Shown in pieces: positions 1-7,592 of a stretch of DNA of 32,934 bases; the stretch's first letter is position 1; every line of letters begins with the position of its first letter. The stretch is from Alphaproteobacteria bacterium. GTDB lineage: Bacteria > Pseudomonadota > Alphaproteobacteria > UBA3830. The stretch lies in assembly GCA_017649895.1 (NCBI GenBank), contig JAGCFW010000016.1, positions 64,001-96,934 of the forward strand, read 5' to 3'. The notes under the pieces are model-generated. The model was given only the letters and a program-made list of their open reading frames with translations, was not told where the DNA came from and searched no databases. The translations under genes and the position numbers were made by a program.

Positions 1-484
1 TTTTTCCAAAAAGCACAAAATCATTAATCGGATATTTCTCCCTGATCTCCTCCGTAGCGCCAGAATTTACAATAAGAATATTCTTCAGATATTGCTTTCC
101 CCCTTCCTTAATAAGGCAAACTACTCTCTGTCCATTAGGACTTATTTCTATCTTCTTTATCTCCTCCTCTGGAAAAACCTCCCCTCTTTTCAGAAATTTT
201 ATGGATTGCTTTCGTATTTGATTTACTGCCTGTTTTGTAATTCTATTTACGGTTTGTCCTGATTGACTTCTCAAATAATCAGTTACTTGCAAAGAACTCC
301 TTAAATCAATAGCTCTATCATTTCTTTTTAAAGAATTGTTTTGCTTTTTTTTCGTATTTCCCCCAAAAGCCCCCTGCTCTATCGCAGAATTCAGAGCAGA
401 ACCTACAAATTGACCTATATCAAAATCCCTGCCACAGCAATCAAAACCAAGGAAAACCAAAAAAATCGCAAATATATTCCGCAT
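1..484 (-). CDS. Exported protein with propeller-like repeat, N-terminal fragment (possible S9-type peptidase)
   Basis: An uninterrupted reading frame of 161 codons runs off the left edge of the window. The ATG at 484 is preceded by an AGGTAA ribosome-binding site. The product begins with a hydrophobic signal peptide (residues 1-17) containing adjacent cysteines (DCCG), which do not form a proper lipobox. A basic, low-complexity stretch follows (about 45-105). From about residue 112 the motif ISPNGQRVVCL appears, typical of the WD40-like/PD40 blades found in TolB and in the propeller of prolyl-oligopeptidase (S9) enzymes. I therefore infer an exported propeller protein, perhaps an S9 peptidase whose catalytic domain lies outside the window. 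The frame and signal peptide are directly visible; the family is a suggestion only. Confidence 0.72.
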   Translation of the reverse strand, partial: MRNIFAIFLVFLGFDCCGRDFDIGQFVGSALNSAIEQGAFGGNTKKKQNNSLKRNDRAIDLRSSLQVTDYLRSQSGQTVNRITKQAVNQIRKQSIKFLKRGEVFPEEEIKKIEISPNGQRVVCLIKEGGKQYLKNILIVNSGATEEIREKYPINDFVLFGK

Positions 485-531
485 ATAACTTACCTATATC
501 GATGCATCATGGAAATTGTACATAAATAAGG

Positions 532-559
532 TTAATAAACCGTTAATCTTTCCACACAA
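532..559 (-). promoter_or_regulatory. Possible promoter of the exported propeller-like gene
   Basis: On the minus strand, TTGTGT (559-554) and TATTAA (537-532) are separated by 16 bases, about 50 bases upstream of the start at 484. The match is moderate and the background is AT-rich, so this is only a candidate. Confidence 0.3.
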
Positions 560-570
560 GAGTAAAGTTT

Positions 571-906
571 CTACTTACCGAAAGAACTCTTCGCATCCTC
601 AAATGTAGGATATATTTTCAAGATTTTATCAAATCCACTCATTTTAAAGACCTCGTAAATCTTGTCCGACATTTCTGCGAGAGCCAACTGCCCGTTCATC
701 GATGCGATCTTCTTTCCCGCGACAAGAATGACCCTCAGTCCGGCACTGGAAATATAACTCGTATCCGCAAATGAAATAATTATTTGTTGATTGTCGGGAA
801 TTAACTTCATAACGCCTTCCTCAAAATTTTTGGCGGTTGAAGTATCTATCCTTCCATTCGGACATACAACGGTGATACCTGAGTCTTTTTTTACTGTAAT
901 TTCCAT
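571..906 (-). CDS. STAS-domain anti-sigma factor antagonist (RsbV/SpoIIAA type)
   Basis: A single STAS domain fills this 111-residue protein, the usual family length. Ser54 in SYISSAGLRV aligns with the serine that is phosphorylated in SpoIIAA. In the family, the unphosphorylated antagonist binds the cognate kinase/anti-sigma protein and frees its partner. The gene is the last of three on the minus strand: it starts 1 base after the kinase gene ends, with a GAGGAG ribosome-binding site inside the end of that gene. This spacing implies translational coupling and fixed stoichiometry. The downstream target is not encoded in the window. The family call is secure; the output (sigma factor, cyclase or other) is unknown. 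Confidence 0.9.
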   Translation of the reverse strand: MEITVKKDSGITVVCPNGRIDTSTAKNFEEGVMKLIPDNQQIIISFADTSYISSAGLRVILVAGKKIASMNGQLALAEMSDKIYEVFKMSGFDKILKIYPTFEDAKSSFGK

Positions 907-907
907 T

Positions 908-1321
908 TCACTCCTCTTCTTTCAAATTGACTAATATATCCAACTGATTTCTGTTTCCCACTCTCTCATAACTAATAAACTGTGACAACTGCTTTGCAAA
1001 GAAAATTCCCAAACCACCGACTTTACGACATTCCAAAGAAGCACCTGTATCAGGTTCGGTCCTATTCAGCGGATCAAACGGAATTCCCGCGTCCGACAGC
1101 TGCACATGAACCATATCTTTTTCTTTCTCTATCATAACTGTAAAAGTATGCTCTTGTCCGTCATCGAAAGCATAACTTATTATGTTAGTCGCCAACTCAT
1201 CTATGATCATTAATATATCGAAACATTTCTTCTCGCTTATGCCGTTAGTACAGCAAAACTCTTTAACATTAGCGAATACTCTATCTATTTCTCGGATATC
1301 GTTTTTAACATTAAGTAACAT
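908..1321 (-). CDS. RsbW-like serine kinase / anti-sigma factor (HATPase)
   Basis: This 137-residue protein is a stand-alone GHKL ATPase domain. The N box is visible as DELATNIISYAF, the first glycine region as DAGIPFDP and the second as VGGLGIFF, so the ATP site looks intact. In Rsb/Spo partner switches such proteins phosphorylate the STAS antagonist and bind a target, classically a sigma factor. The ATG at 1321 overlaps the end of the phosphatase gene by 11 bases, and the STAS gene follows after 1 base, so the three are one operon. No sigma factor gene is adjacent. Alphaproteobacteria normally use PhyR-NepR-EcfG for the general stress response, so the partner here is open. Confidence 0.88.
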   Translation of the reverse strand: MLLNVKNDIREIDRVFANVKEFCCTNGISEKKCFDILMIIDELATNIISYAFDDGQEHTFTVMIEKEKDMVHVQLSDAGIPFDPLNRTEPDTGASLECRKVGGLGIFFAKQLSQFISYERVGNRNQLDILVNLKEEE

Positions 1322-2486
1322 TGCGCATTATCCTTGGTTTATATTTTAAACATAAAGTCGTGATATCATCTGACTGCGGAGCCTCGTTAACAAAACTTTT
1401 TACCGCGACAATCAAATCGTTTACCAGCAATTTCGGAGTGGTAATCGAATGTTGTTTCAGCACGTCGATGAGCCTTGAAAAATCGAACTCCTCGCCACTG
1501 TTATTTGCTGCTTCCGTTACTCCGTCAGTGTACATCATAATTATCTCGCCAGGTGAAAGAACATATTTGTTATCCTGAAATGCCACATCTTCCATGATAC
1601 CCAGAGCTATACCCGAGTCGCACTCCAAAAATGAAGGCTCCTTACTCGGATGAACAACCGCTATCGGAAGATGTCCTGCATTTGTATAGGTCAGCTCGTG
1701 AGTTTCCGTATCAAAGATCCCATACATCGCCGTAACAAACATTGTGGTTACATTCTCTTCGCAGAGAGTTTTGTTTACCTCTTTAAAACACTCCGCTGGA
1801 GATTTGTAAATTTTTGAAAAGGATTTTATCAAAGTCTTTGCGATAATCGAGAACATTGCTGCTGTAACGTTTTTTCCCGAAACATCAGCCATAACTATTC
1901 CGACCTTTGTGTCATCCAACCAGAAGAAATCGTAAAAATCTCCTCCCACTTCGGCTGCCGGAATTGAATCCGCCCAAACATCGACATCGCCCCGTTTCAA
2001 ACTGTTGCCGGGCAAAATACTCTTTTGCAATTTTGCGGAAAGGGTTAACTCATCAGAAATCGCACTGAGTTTTTTGGCTGTAACTGCCGCTCTTTTCAGT
2101 TCTAATACTGTGTTTACTGTATTTTTAATAGTAAGAGCTAAATCCTGAAAATCAATCGGTTTAATGACGAAGTCGTGTGCACCGCTTCGCATAACGGCAC
2201 GCAGCGTATTCATATCCCCGTAAGCAGATGTGACGATGGTTTTCATCAACGGGTAGGCGGTTTTAAGCTGACTGATGAAATTTATTCCATCGAATCCCGC
2301 AATATTGATATCGGTAATGAATATGTCAAAACTCTCTTTCTCCAACATATTTGATACTTCACCAGAGGATACGGAAAAGGAAAAAGAATAGTCTCCCTTT
2401 TCTATTTGATGACGAAATTCTTGCTGAAAAAGATCTTTTGTATCTTCTTCATCATCTAATATTAGTATTTTTATAGAATCCGCCAC
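1311..2486 (-). CDS. Response regulator with PP2C (SpoIIE/RsbU-type) phosphatase output
   Basis: Residues about 5-125 form a receiver domain: acidic DDEED at the N-terminus, phosphoacceptor Asp59 in FITDINIAGFDG and the conserved Lys in FVIKPIDF. A coiled linker (about 130-160) leads to a SpoIIE-type PP2C domain (about 165-388) whose metal-binding motifs EVGGDFYD, MADVSGKN, YTDGVTEA and QSDDITTL are all present. The protein probably dephosphorylates the STAS partner when the receiver is phosphorylated, switching the partner-binding cycle. The start is a GTG at 2486 with AGGAG upstream; no nearby ATG fits better. It is the first gene of the rsbU-W-V-like operon and is divergent from dnaQ across 56 bases. 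The cognate sensor kinase is not in the window. Confidence 0.92.
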   Translation of the reverse strand: MADSIKILILDDEEDTKDLFQQEFRHQIEKGDYSFSFSVSSGEVSNMLEKESFDIFITDINIAGFDGINFISQLKTAYPLMKTIVTSAYGDMNTLRAVMRSGAHDFVIKPIDFQDLALTIKNTVNTVLELKRAAVTAKKLSAISDELTLSAKLQKSILPGNSLKRGDVDVWADSIPAAEVGGDFYDFFWLDDTKVGIVMADVSGKNVTAAMFSIIAKTLIKSFSKIYKSPAECFKEVNKTLCEENVTTMFVTAMYGIFDTETHELTYTNAGHLPIAVVHPSKEPSFLECDSGIALGIMEDVAFQDNKYVLSPGEIIMMYTDGVTEAANNSGEEFDFSRLIDVLKQHSITTPKLLVNDLIVAVKSFVNEAPQSDDITTLCLKYKPRIMRNVT

Positions 2487-2542
2487 TTAAATATTCTCCT
2501 AAAAATGCTACAATCATGTTCGCATAAAAAAGTTTACAAATT

Positions 2543-3265
2543 ATGACTATTTCAAAAAATGTTCGAGAAATTGTGCTTGATACCGAAACGACAGGGTTAA
2601 ATCCCGAAAATGGAGACCGAATAGTAGATATAGCTTGCGTCGAATTGATCAATCATATACAAACGGGAAAAATTTACCAAACTTACATCAATCCTCAAAG
2701 ACTTATGAATGATGAAGCTTTGAGGATCACCGGAATTACAAACGAATTTCTTAAGGATAAGCCGCTTTTTAAAGACATCGCAGATGAGTTTTTGGATTTC
2801 GTTAAAGACAGCACTTTAGTTATACATAACGCAAAATTCGATATCGATTTTTTAAATAGCGAACTCAGTAGAGTCGATAAACCCCTCTTCAAACTAGAGG
2901 ATGCCGTAGATACTCTCACTCTCGCGAAGATAAAATTCCCGGGTTCGGCCGTCAATTTGGACGCATTATGTCGCAAATTTGAAATAGATACCTCTATTCG
3001 TGTTACACACGGAGCGTTGGTCGACTGTTATCTTTTGGCAGAAGTATATTTGAATCTGTTAGGCGGACGACAGAGTAGTCTGTTATTCGAAAGCAAAAGT
3101 GAACTTGGCGATCCGATTCGAAAAAACTCGTCGCGCGAATTTCACGAAGCTCGAAAATTTCTTCCAACCGAAGAAGAAATCCGAGCTCACGAAGCATTTT
3201 TGCAGACACTGAACAACGCCCGATGGCACTCTTTCTTGGAAAAGACAAACAAAAATCCTAATTAA
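2543..3265 (+). CDS. dnaQ: DNA polymerase III epsilon subunit (3'-5' proofreading exonuclease)
   Basis: The 240-residue product has the DEDDh exonuclease motifs: ExoI LDTETTGLNP near residue 12, ExoII around VIHNAKFDIDFLN (about 93-105), and ExoIII as THGALVDCYLLAE (about 154-166), with the catalytic His and Asp. DnaQ removes misincorporated bases as part of the polymerase III core. Length matches bacterial epsilon; after the exonuclease core come about 65 residues that would include the alpha-binding tail. The ATG at 2543 has no clear Shine-Dalgarno sequence. The gene is divergent from the Rsb-like operon and appears monocistronic, because a separate promoter follows it. Confidence 0.95.
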   Translation: MTISKNVREIVLDTETTGLNPENGDRIVDIACVELINHIQTGKIYQTYINPQRLMNDEALRITGITNEFLKDKPLFKDIADEFLDFVKDSTLVIHNAKFDIDFLNSELSRVDKPLFKLEDAVDTLTLAKIKFPGSAVNLDALCRKFEIDTSIRVTHGALVDCYLLAEVYLNLLGGRQSSLLFESKSELGDPIRKNSSREFHEARKFLPTEEEIRAHEAFLQTLNNARWHSFLEKTNKNPN

Positions 3266-3295
3266 CCGAATCGAAGACATTATTGTTATATTTAT

Positions 3296-3325
3296 TTGAC
3301 TTTAGAAAATAGCTCGGTTTATATT
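3296..3325 (+). promoter_or_regulatory. Sigma-70-type promoter of the FYDLN-DUF2155-dusB-fis-ntrYX operon
   Basis: TTGACT (3296-3301) and TATATT (3320-3325) are separated by 18 bases. This is one of the best promoter matches in the window. It lies after the dnaQ stop and about 35 bases upstream of the ATG at 3361. All six plus-strand genes to 8928 have short or negative spacing and could be read from it. Confidence 0.65.
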
Positions 3326-3360
3326 AGCAAGGTTAAAATTTGTTAAAAAGGAATTTGGTC

Positions 3361-3615
3361 ATGAATAAAGAGAATTGGGGTATCAAAAGAGTTTGTTTGT
3401 GCTGTGCTACTCGCTTCTATGATTTTAATAAATCCCCTATTTTTTGTCCGAATTGCGGAGAAGAATTTGACCCTGAATATCTGATGAAAAGGAAGTCCAA
3501 GTTAGATCAAGACAAAGAAGTTGATAGCGTAATCGACGATGTTGAGTTGCTTGATACCGACGACGAAGATATCGAATCGGAAGAGAGTGTTAGCTTGAAT
3601 GAAACTGAAGAGTAG
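3361..3615 (+). CDS. FYDLN-acid family protein (zinc-ribbon-like, acidic tail)
   Basis: The 84-residue protein has two Cys pairs (CLCC and CPNC) around the signature FYDFNKSPIFCPNC, which defines the alphaproteobacterial FYDLN_acid family (TIGR02300). A strongly acidic C-terminal tail (about 55-84) follows. The cysteines suggest a zinc ribbon; the family's function is not known. I chose the ATG at 3361, with AAGGAA 7-8 bases upstream, over an in-frame TTG at 3340 that lies inside the ribosome-binding region. The gene overlaps the following DUF2155 gene by 17 bases, so the two are probably coupled. Confidence 0.85.
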   Translation: MNKENWGIKRVCLCCATRFYDFNKSPIFCPNCGEEFDPEYLMKRKSKLDQDKEVDSVIDDVELLDTDDEDIESEESVSLNETEE

Positions 3616-4027
3616 CCTCCTTCTCGTTCTTTTTGCGACTTCTGTTTTCGCCGGAGGTCCTAAATCTCATCCAAAGGTTCGAAAGAAAATGAAGGATGTG
3701 CTGACAAGCGTTATTCCTGATACGGATTCGTCAATCTGGAAGTCCTTCCCTTTGAAATCTGATAACGTGAATATTCAGATTTTAGATAAAATCAGTGGTA
3801 AAGTTTTTAGGGCTAAAATGAGCGTAGGACAGTCTGTTCGTTTCGGCACCATAACAATTGGCTTGGAAAAAGCTTTCGTAAATAATCCTGATGATATGGA
3901 CGAAGTTTACGCCTACATAAAAATTCAGGAGAACAGAAAAGTAATTTTCAATGACTGGTTGTTCGCCTCCTCTCCTTCAATCAATTTATTCACTCATCCG
4001 GTATATGACGTACGTGTTGAATTCTAA
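3599..4027 (+). CDS. DUF2155 family exported protein
   Basis: The 142-residue product starts with a short signal peptide (LLLVLFATSVFAGG, cleavage near residue 18). It has the DUF2155 core: an ILDKISGKVFRAKMSVGQ segment followed by VRFGTITIGLEKAF and a C-terminal WLFASSPSINLFTHPVYDV. This is a widespread alphaproteobacterial periplasmic family of unknown function. The ATG lies inside the end of the FYDLN gene (17-base overlap). dusB follows after 20 bases, making it the second gene of the ntr-containing operon. No catalytic residues are evident. Confidence 0.87.
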   Translation: MKLKSSLLLVLFATSVFAGGPKSHPKVRKKMKDVLTSVIPDTDSSIWKSFPLKSDNVNIQILDKISGKVFRAKMSVGQSVRFGTITIGLEKAFVNNPDDMDEVYAYIKIQENRKVIFNDWLFASSPSINLFTHPVYDVRVEF

Positions 4028-4047
4028 TCAATTATTTGAGAAAACGA

Positions 4048-5010
4048 ATGAAGTTAAAATCATTGTTAGATAAAGAAATTCCCGTATTCTTAGCTCCGAT
4101 GGCAGGAGTAACAGATGCGCCATTTCGCAAAACGGTAAGCAAATTTGGAGCAACGGCCGTAGTTTCGGAAATGGTTTCCAGCGAAGCTTTGGTCCGAAAC
4201 AGCGTGAAAACCTATCGAAGGCTTACGGGCGGAGGAGATATCAAAATCGTCCAAATAATGGGATCAGATCCTCAACGAATGGCAGAATCCGCAAAAATCA
4301 ACGAAGACAACGGTGCCGATATTGTCGATATCAACATGGGATGCCCGGTAAAAAAAATCGTAAATAATAATTCCGGTTCAGCCTTGCTTAAGGATGAAAA
4401 ATTGGCGGTAAAAATAGCTGAAACGGTCGTAGATTCAGTGAAAATTCCAGTTACTCTGAAAATGAGATTGGGATGGGACAACGAATCGAAGAATTTTCGT
4501 AGCTTGGCTAAACAATTCGAAGAATCAGGAATCCGAATGCTGACAGTTCATTGCCGGACACGCGCTCAAATGTACAGCGGAACCGCAAACTGGAAAGAAA
4601 TTTCGGATTTAAAAGACCTCATAAAAATCCCTTACCTTGTCAACGGCGACATAAAAAATTGCAACGACGTAAAAGAGGCTTTAAAACAATCCCATGCACG
4701 CGGAGTGATGATAGGAAGAGCCACACTAGGAAAACCGTGGCTTCTCAATCAAATTTTGCAAAAAATCAATCATGGGATAGACATCCCTCCCCCATCCTTG
4801 GAGCAACAATACGAAATTGTAATGCAACATTTCAGAAATACCTTGGATTTTTACGGAATAGAGCATGGACTACGGATTTTTCGAAAACATTTTTGCTGGT
4901 ACAGCAGCGGTATGAGTGAAGCTTCTAGCTTCCGAGAACAAATAAATCATTTGGACAACATAAAATCAATAGAAAAAGTAGTTAGAGTTTTTTACGAAAA
5001 TCACTTCTAA
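4048..5010 (+). CDS. dusB: tRNA-dihydrouridine synthase DusB
   Basis: This 320-residue flavoenzyme reduces specific uridines in the tRNA D-loop to dihydrouridine, using FMN and NADPH. Visible signatures are the N-terminal FLAPMAGVTDAPFR (FMN barrel start), the catalytic Cys in DINMGCPVKK, TLKMRLGW, the His of LTVHCRTRAQMY, VNGDI, and VMIGRATLGKPW near the phosphate site. The ATG at 4048 is preferred to an in-frame TTG at 4036. In alphaproteobacteria this gene (nifR3) usually precedes ntrB-ntrC-ntrY-ntrX. Here the next gene is a small Fis-like protein starting 58 bases on, followed by ntrY-ntrX. The enzyme looks complete. Confidence 0.95.
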   Translation: MKLKSLLDKEIPVFLAPMAGVTDAPFRKTVSKFGATAVVSEMVSSEALVRNSVKTYRRLTGGGDIKIVQIMGSDPQRMAESAKINEDNGADIVDINMGCPVKKIVNNNSGSALLKDEKLAVKIAETVVDSVKIPVTLKMRLGWDNESKNFRSLAKQFEESGIRMLTVHCRTRAQMYSGTANWKEISDLKDLIKIPYLVNGDIKNCNDVKEALKQSHARGVMIGRATLGKPWLLNQILQKINHGIDIPPPSLEQQYEIVMQHFRNTLDFYGIEHGLRIFRKHFCWYSSGMSEASSFREQINHLDNIKSIEKVVRVFYENHF

Positions 5011-5068
5011 AATGACTTCCATAAAATCAAATTTAACGCTAATATGTAGCTTACATGGAAGAAAAAAG

Positions 5069-5341
5069 ATGAAAAGTTTGGAAGAGGCAAGCGTTTTCGG
5101 CTTCGGGAGTTTATCCGAGGCAATGGAAGCACGGCTTGAGAAATATTTCGAAATGCACAGTGAAGTCAGCGTTCCAACGGGACTTTATGACATCATAATG
5201 AAAGAAATTGAGAAAGGTCTGATAAATGTAACTATGCGTCATGCGAGGGGCAATAAAGTGAAGGCTGCCCGCATACTTGGCATAAACAGAAACACTTTAC
5301 ATAAAAAGCTACTTACTTTAGACTTGGAAGATGAATATTAG
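5069..5341 (+). CDS. Fis-family DNA-binding protein resembling the NtrC C-terminal domain
   Basis: The product is about 90 residues. I chose the ATG at 5069, which has GGAAG well placed upstream; the in-frame ATG at 5012 has none. The C-terminal half carries a Fis-type helix-turn-helix, GNKVKAARILGINRNTLHKK. The preceding segment, with YFEMHSEVSVPTGLYDIIM, resembles the region joining the AAA+ domain to the HTH in alphaproteobacterial NtrC proteins, as I remember them. No receiver or AAA+ domain is present. The gene sits between dusB and ntrY, exactly where ntrB-ntrC normally lie, and overlaps ntrY by 11 bases. It is probably a nucleoid- or promoter-binding protein that lost its sensor parts. 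In gammaproteobacteria dusB-fis is also an operon. Confidence 0.85.
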   Translation: MKSLEEASVFGFGSLSEAMEARLEKYFEMHSEVSVPTGLYDIIMKEIEKGLINVTMRHARGNKVKAARILGINRNTLHKKLLTLDLEDEY

Positions 5342-7592
5342 TTTTGCCCTACGAAAATTTTGGTTTTTTCTGAGAAAATCTTACAAAAAAGAAGTTTTGG
5401 CTTATCTCTTCTTTTTTTTATCAATAGTATCCTGTGTGGGCACTTACTGCTTGTTCTACAATATCGAGTTATTTAACGAAAATCCTCGCGAGGTAGCCTC
5501 AATTTTATACTTTGATTTGGCTTTTATTGTTATTTTTTTATTTTTAGCCTGGAACAAAATTACTTTTATTTGGGGCAATCGTCATAAGAGAAGTTCTCGA
5601 TTCACACTAAAATTGATTTCGATTTTCTCCTTCATTTCCATTTTACCATCAATTTTGATGTGCATTTTTACCTCGCTGTTTTTTCATAATGGTCTGGAAT
5701 CATGGTTTAATAAAAGAAATCAAACTGCTCTTAGAGATTCTTTAAATGTCGCAAGTTCTTATCTGGAAGATACTCAAAAATCTGCTCTGGGAGATTGTAT
5801 ATCCATATCACGAGCAATCGAAGGTCAGTTAAATAATATGGCTATTCCGGAAAATTGGGAAAGTGATGATAAATTTGAACGAACTTTGGGAGGTATGCTG
5901 GATGATTTTTGTAGATTGAAAGACATGAGTAGTGCAATTCTCGTAACCGAAGAAAAAATCATCGCTCACACTAAATACAGTGTTTCGTTGCACTTCCTAA
6001 ATATAAAGTATGAAGACATGCAACAGCTGAGAGAAATTGCTGATCGATACCAAAGAAATGGAAAACTTTTAAAAATCAGTGGAACAGATAGGAAAACCCT
6101 TATATGTGCTGCATGTTTTCGTCTTATGAGAGCTCCAAACGAGTATATATTTTTAATCACGGAGAAAAAAATTAATCCGCAAATAATCGAACATGCCGAT
6201 AACGCTCGCAAAGCTTTCAGTGACTATTACAAGTTGCTAGATAATCGGAGTTCTCTGGAGAGAGCTTTCATAGTTATGTTTTTTGTCATCGGTTTGCTGA
6301 TACTTGTAATTTCAATACTCCTATCCCTCATTTATTCTTGGAAATTTATAAAATGTATCAGTGACTTAATCGATGTCTCCGAAACAGTAATGAAAGGTGA
6401 TTTTACTGCCCGAGTGGACGAACCGTATTCCGACAAAGGAGAGATTTCAAATCTTATCAAGACATTTAACCAGATGATATCAAAAGTTCATCGCCAACAG
6501 AGCGAACTTATCGCAATCAATGATGAACTTGACGAAAAAGTTAAGTTCATTACAAACGTGCTGTCGGGAATTTCGTCGGGAGTTATTGGGCTCGATAATT
6601 TATGCGTTTACATCTGGAACAGCAAAGCAGAAGAGTTGCTGGGCAAGAAATTTGTTTTCGGTGAAAATATTCTCAATGTTCTGCCGGAATTGCAGGAGAT
6701 GATTAAAGAAATAAACGAGCAAAATTCGTTTATATCGAAAGAAATCAACTACCGACGAGATAACAAAACTTTCCTGTTTTCCATAAAGATCGTCAATATC
6801 GTGGCGGAAGATTACAATCGGTATGTGGTTACTTTTGACGACCTCACGAATATGATGGTTGCTCAACATAAGGCAGCTTGGTCGGAGGTTGCGCGGCGAG
6901 TTGCTCACGAAATAAAAAATCCGCTTACTCCGATTCAACTGTCGGCTCAGCGTTTACAAAGAAAATATATTTCTCAAATTTCAGAGGACCCGGATACTTT
7001 CACCAGGTTGATCGAGGTCATAGTGAAGCAAGTGGGAGATATCAAGAGATTGATAGATGAGTTCAGTTTCTTCGCGAGACTTCCGGAACCGAAATTGAAG
7101 AAAATCAACTTCGAGGAGGTCTGCCAACAGGCCATTTTCCTCATGAATGAAACCGCAGATAAGGTAAAAATCCATTTCAGTAAAGAAAAAGATAACGAGA
7201 CATATTTTGTAAACGGAGATGATCGGCTACTACATCAATGCATTGTTAATATCGTAAAGAATGCTTTGAACGCTCTTTCCACGATAAGCCGCAGAAGCAA
7301 GGGAATCTGGATTCAGTTGAGAAAGGAAGAGGACACTATACGTCTGGATGTTGAAGATAACGGCCCGGGGCTTCCGCAAGACAGAATGGATTCACTAGCG
7401 ACGCCGTATTTTACGTTACTTCCAAAAGGAACAGGTTTGGGATTGGCGATCGTAAAAAAGATTATTCAAGATCACAAGGGATCTTTGGTTTTCGGACAAA
7501 GTTCTCACAATGCAGGCGCAAAAGTAACGATAATTCTTCCAGTCTTCACAGGTTCCGAACAAAGCAAAATGGAGGTCGAAAATGAAGAATAA
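5331..7592 (+). CDS. ntrY: Sensor histidine kinase NtrY
   Basis: The 753-residue kinase has three N-terminal membrane helices (about 18-115), an extracytoplasmic sensor region (about 115-310), a further helix (about 311-338), a HAMP segment and a PAS domain (about 415-510). These are followed by the HisKA box ARRVAHEIKNPLTP with His526 and an HATPase domain with VNIVKNALNAL, DNGPGLP and GTGLGLAIVKKI. All catalytic motifs look intact. NtrY autophosphorylates and passes phosphate to NtrX; in other alphaproteobacteria the pair has been linked to nitrogen, redox or envelope control. The gene overlaps the Fis-like gene upstream and ntrX downstream by 11 bases each. The signal it senses cannot be read from the sequence. 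Confidence 0.94.
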   Translation: MNISFALRKFWFFLRKSYKKEVLAYLFFFLSIVSCVGTYCLFYNIELFNENPREVASILYFDLAFIVIFLFLAWNKITFIWGNRHKRSSRFTLKLISIFSFISILPSILMCIFTSLFFHNGLESWFNKRNQTALRDSLNVASSYLEDTQKSALGDCISISRAIEGQLNNMAIPENWESDDKFERTLGGMLDDFCRLKDMSSAILVTEEKIIAHTKYSVSLHFLNIKYEDMQQLREIADRYQRNGKLLKISGTDRKTLICAACFRLMRAPNEYIFLITEKKINPQIIEHADNARKAFSDYYKLLDNRSSLERAFIVMFFVIGLLILVISILLSLIYSWKFIKCISDLIDVSETVMKGDFTARVDEPYSDKGEISNLIKTFNQMISKVHRQQSELIAINDELDEKVKFITNVLSGISSGVIGLDNLCVYIWNSKAEELLGKKFVFGENILNVLPELQEMIKEINEQNSFISKEINYRRDNKTFLFSIKIVNIVAEDYNRYVVTFDDLTNMMVAQHKAAWSEVARRVAHEIKNPLTPIQLSAQRLQRKYISQISEDPDTFTRLIEVIVKQVGDIKRLIDEFSFFARLPEPKLKKINFEEVCQQAIFLMNETADKVKIHFSKEKDNETYFVNGDDRLLHQCIVNIVKNALNALSTISRRSKGIWIQLRKEEDTIRLDVEDNGPGLPQDRMDSLATPYFTLLPKGTGLGLAIVKKIIQDHKGSLVFGQSSHNAGAKVTIILPVFTGSEQSKMEVENEE

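Noticed and set aside
341..529. Plus-strand 62-residue frame near the left edge
   Set aside because: It lies opposite the start of the exported propeller-like gene, which has a signal peptide and ribosome-binding site. The small frame has neither.
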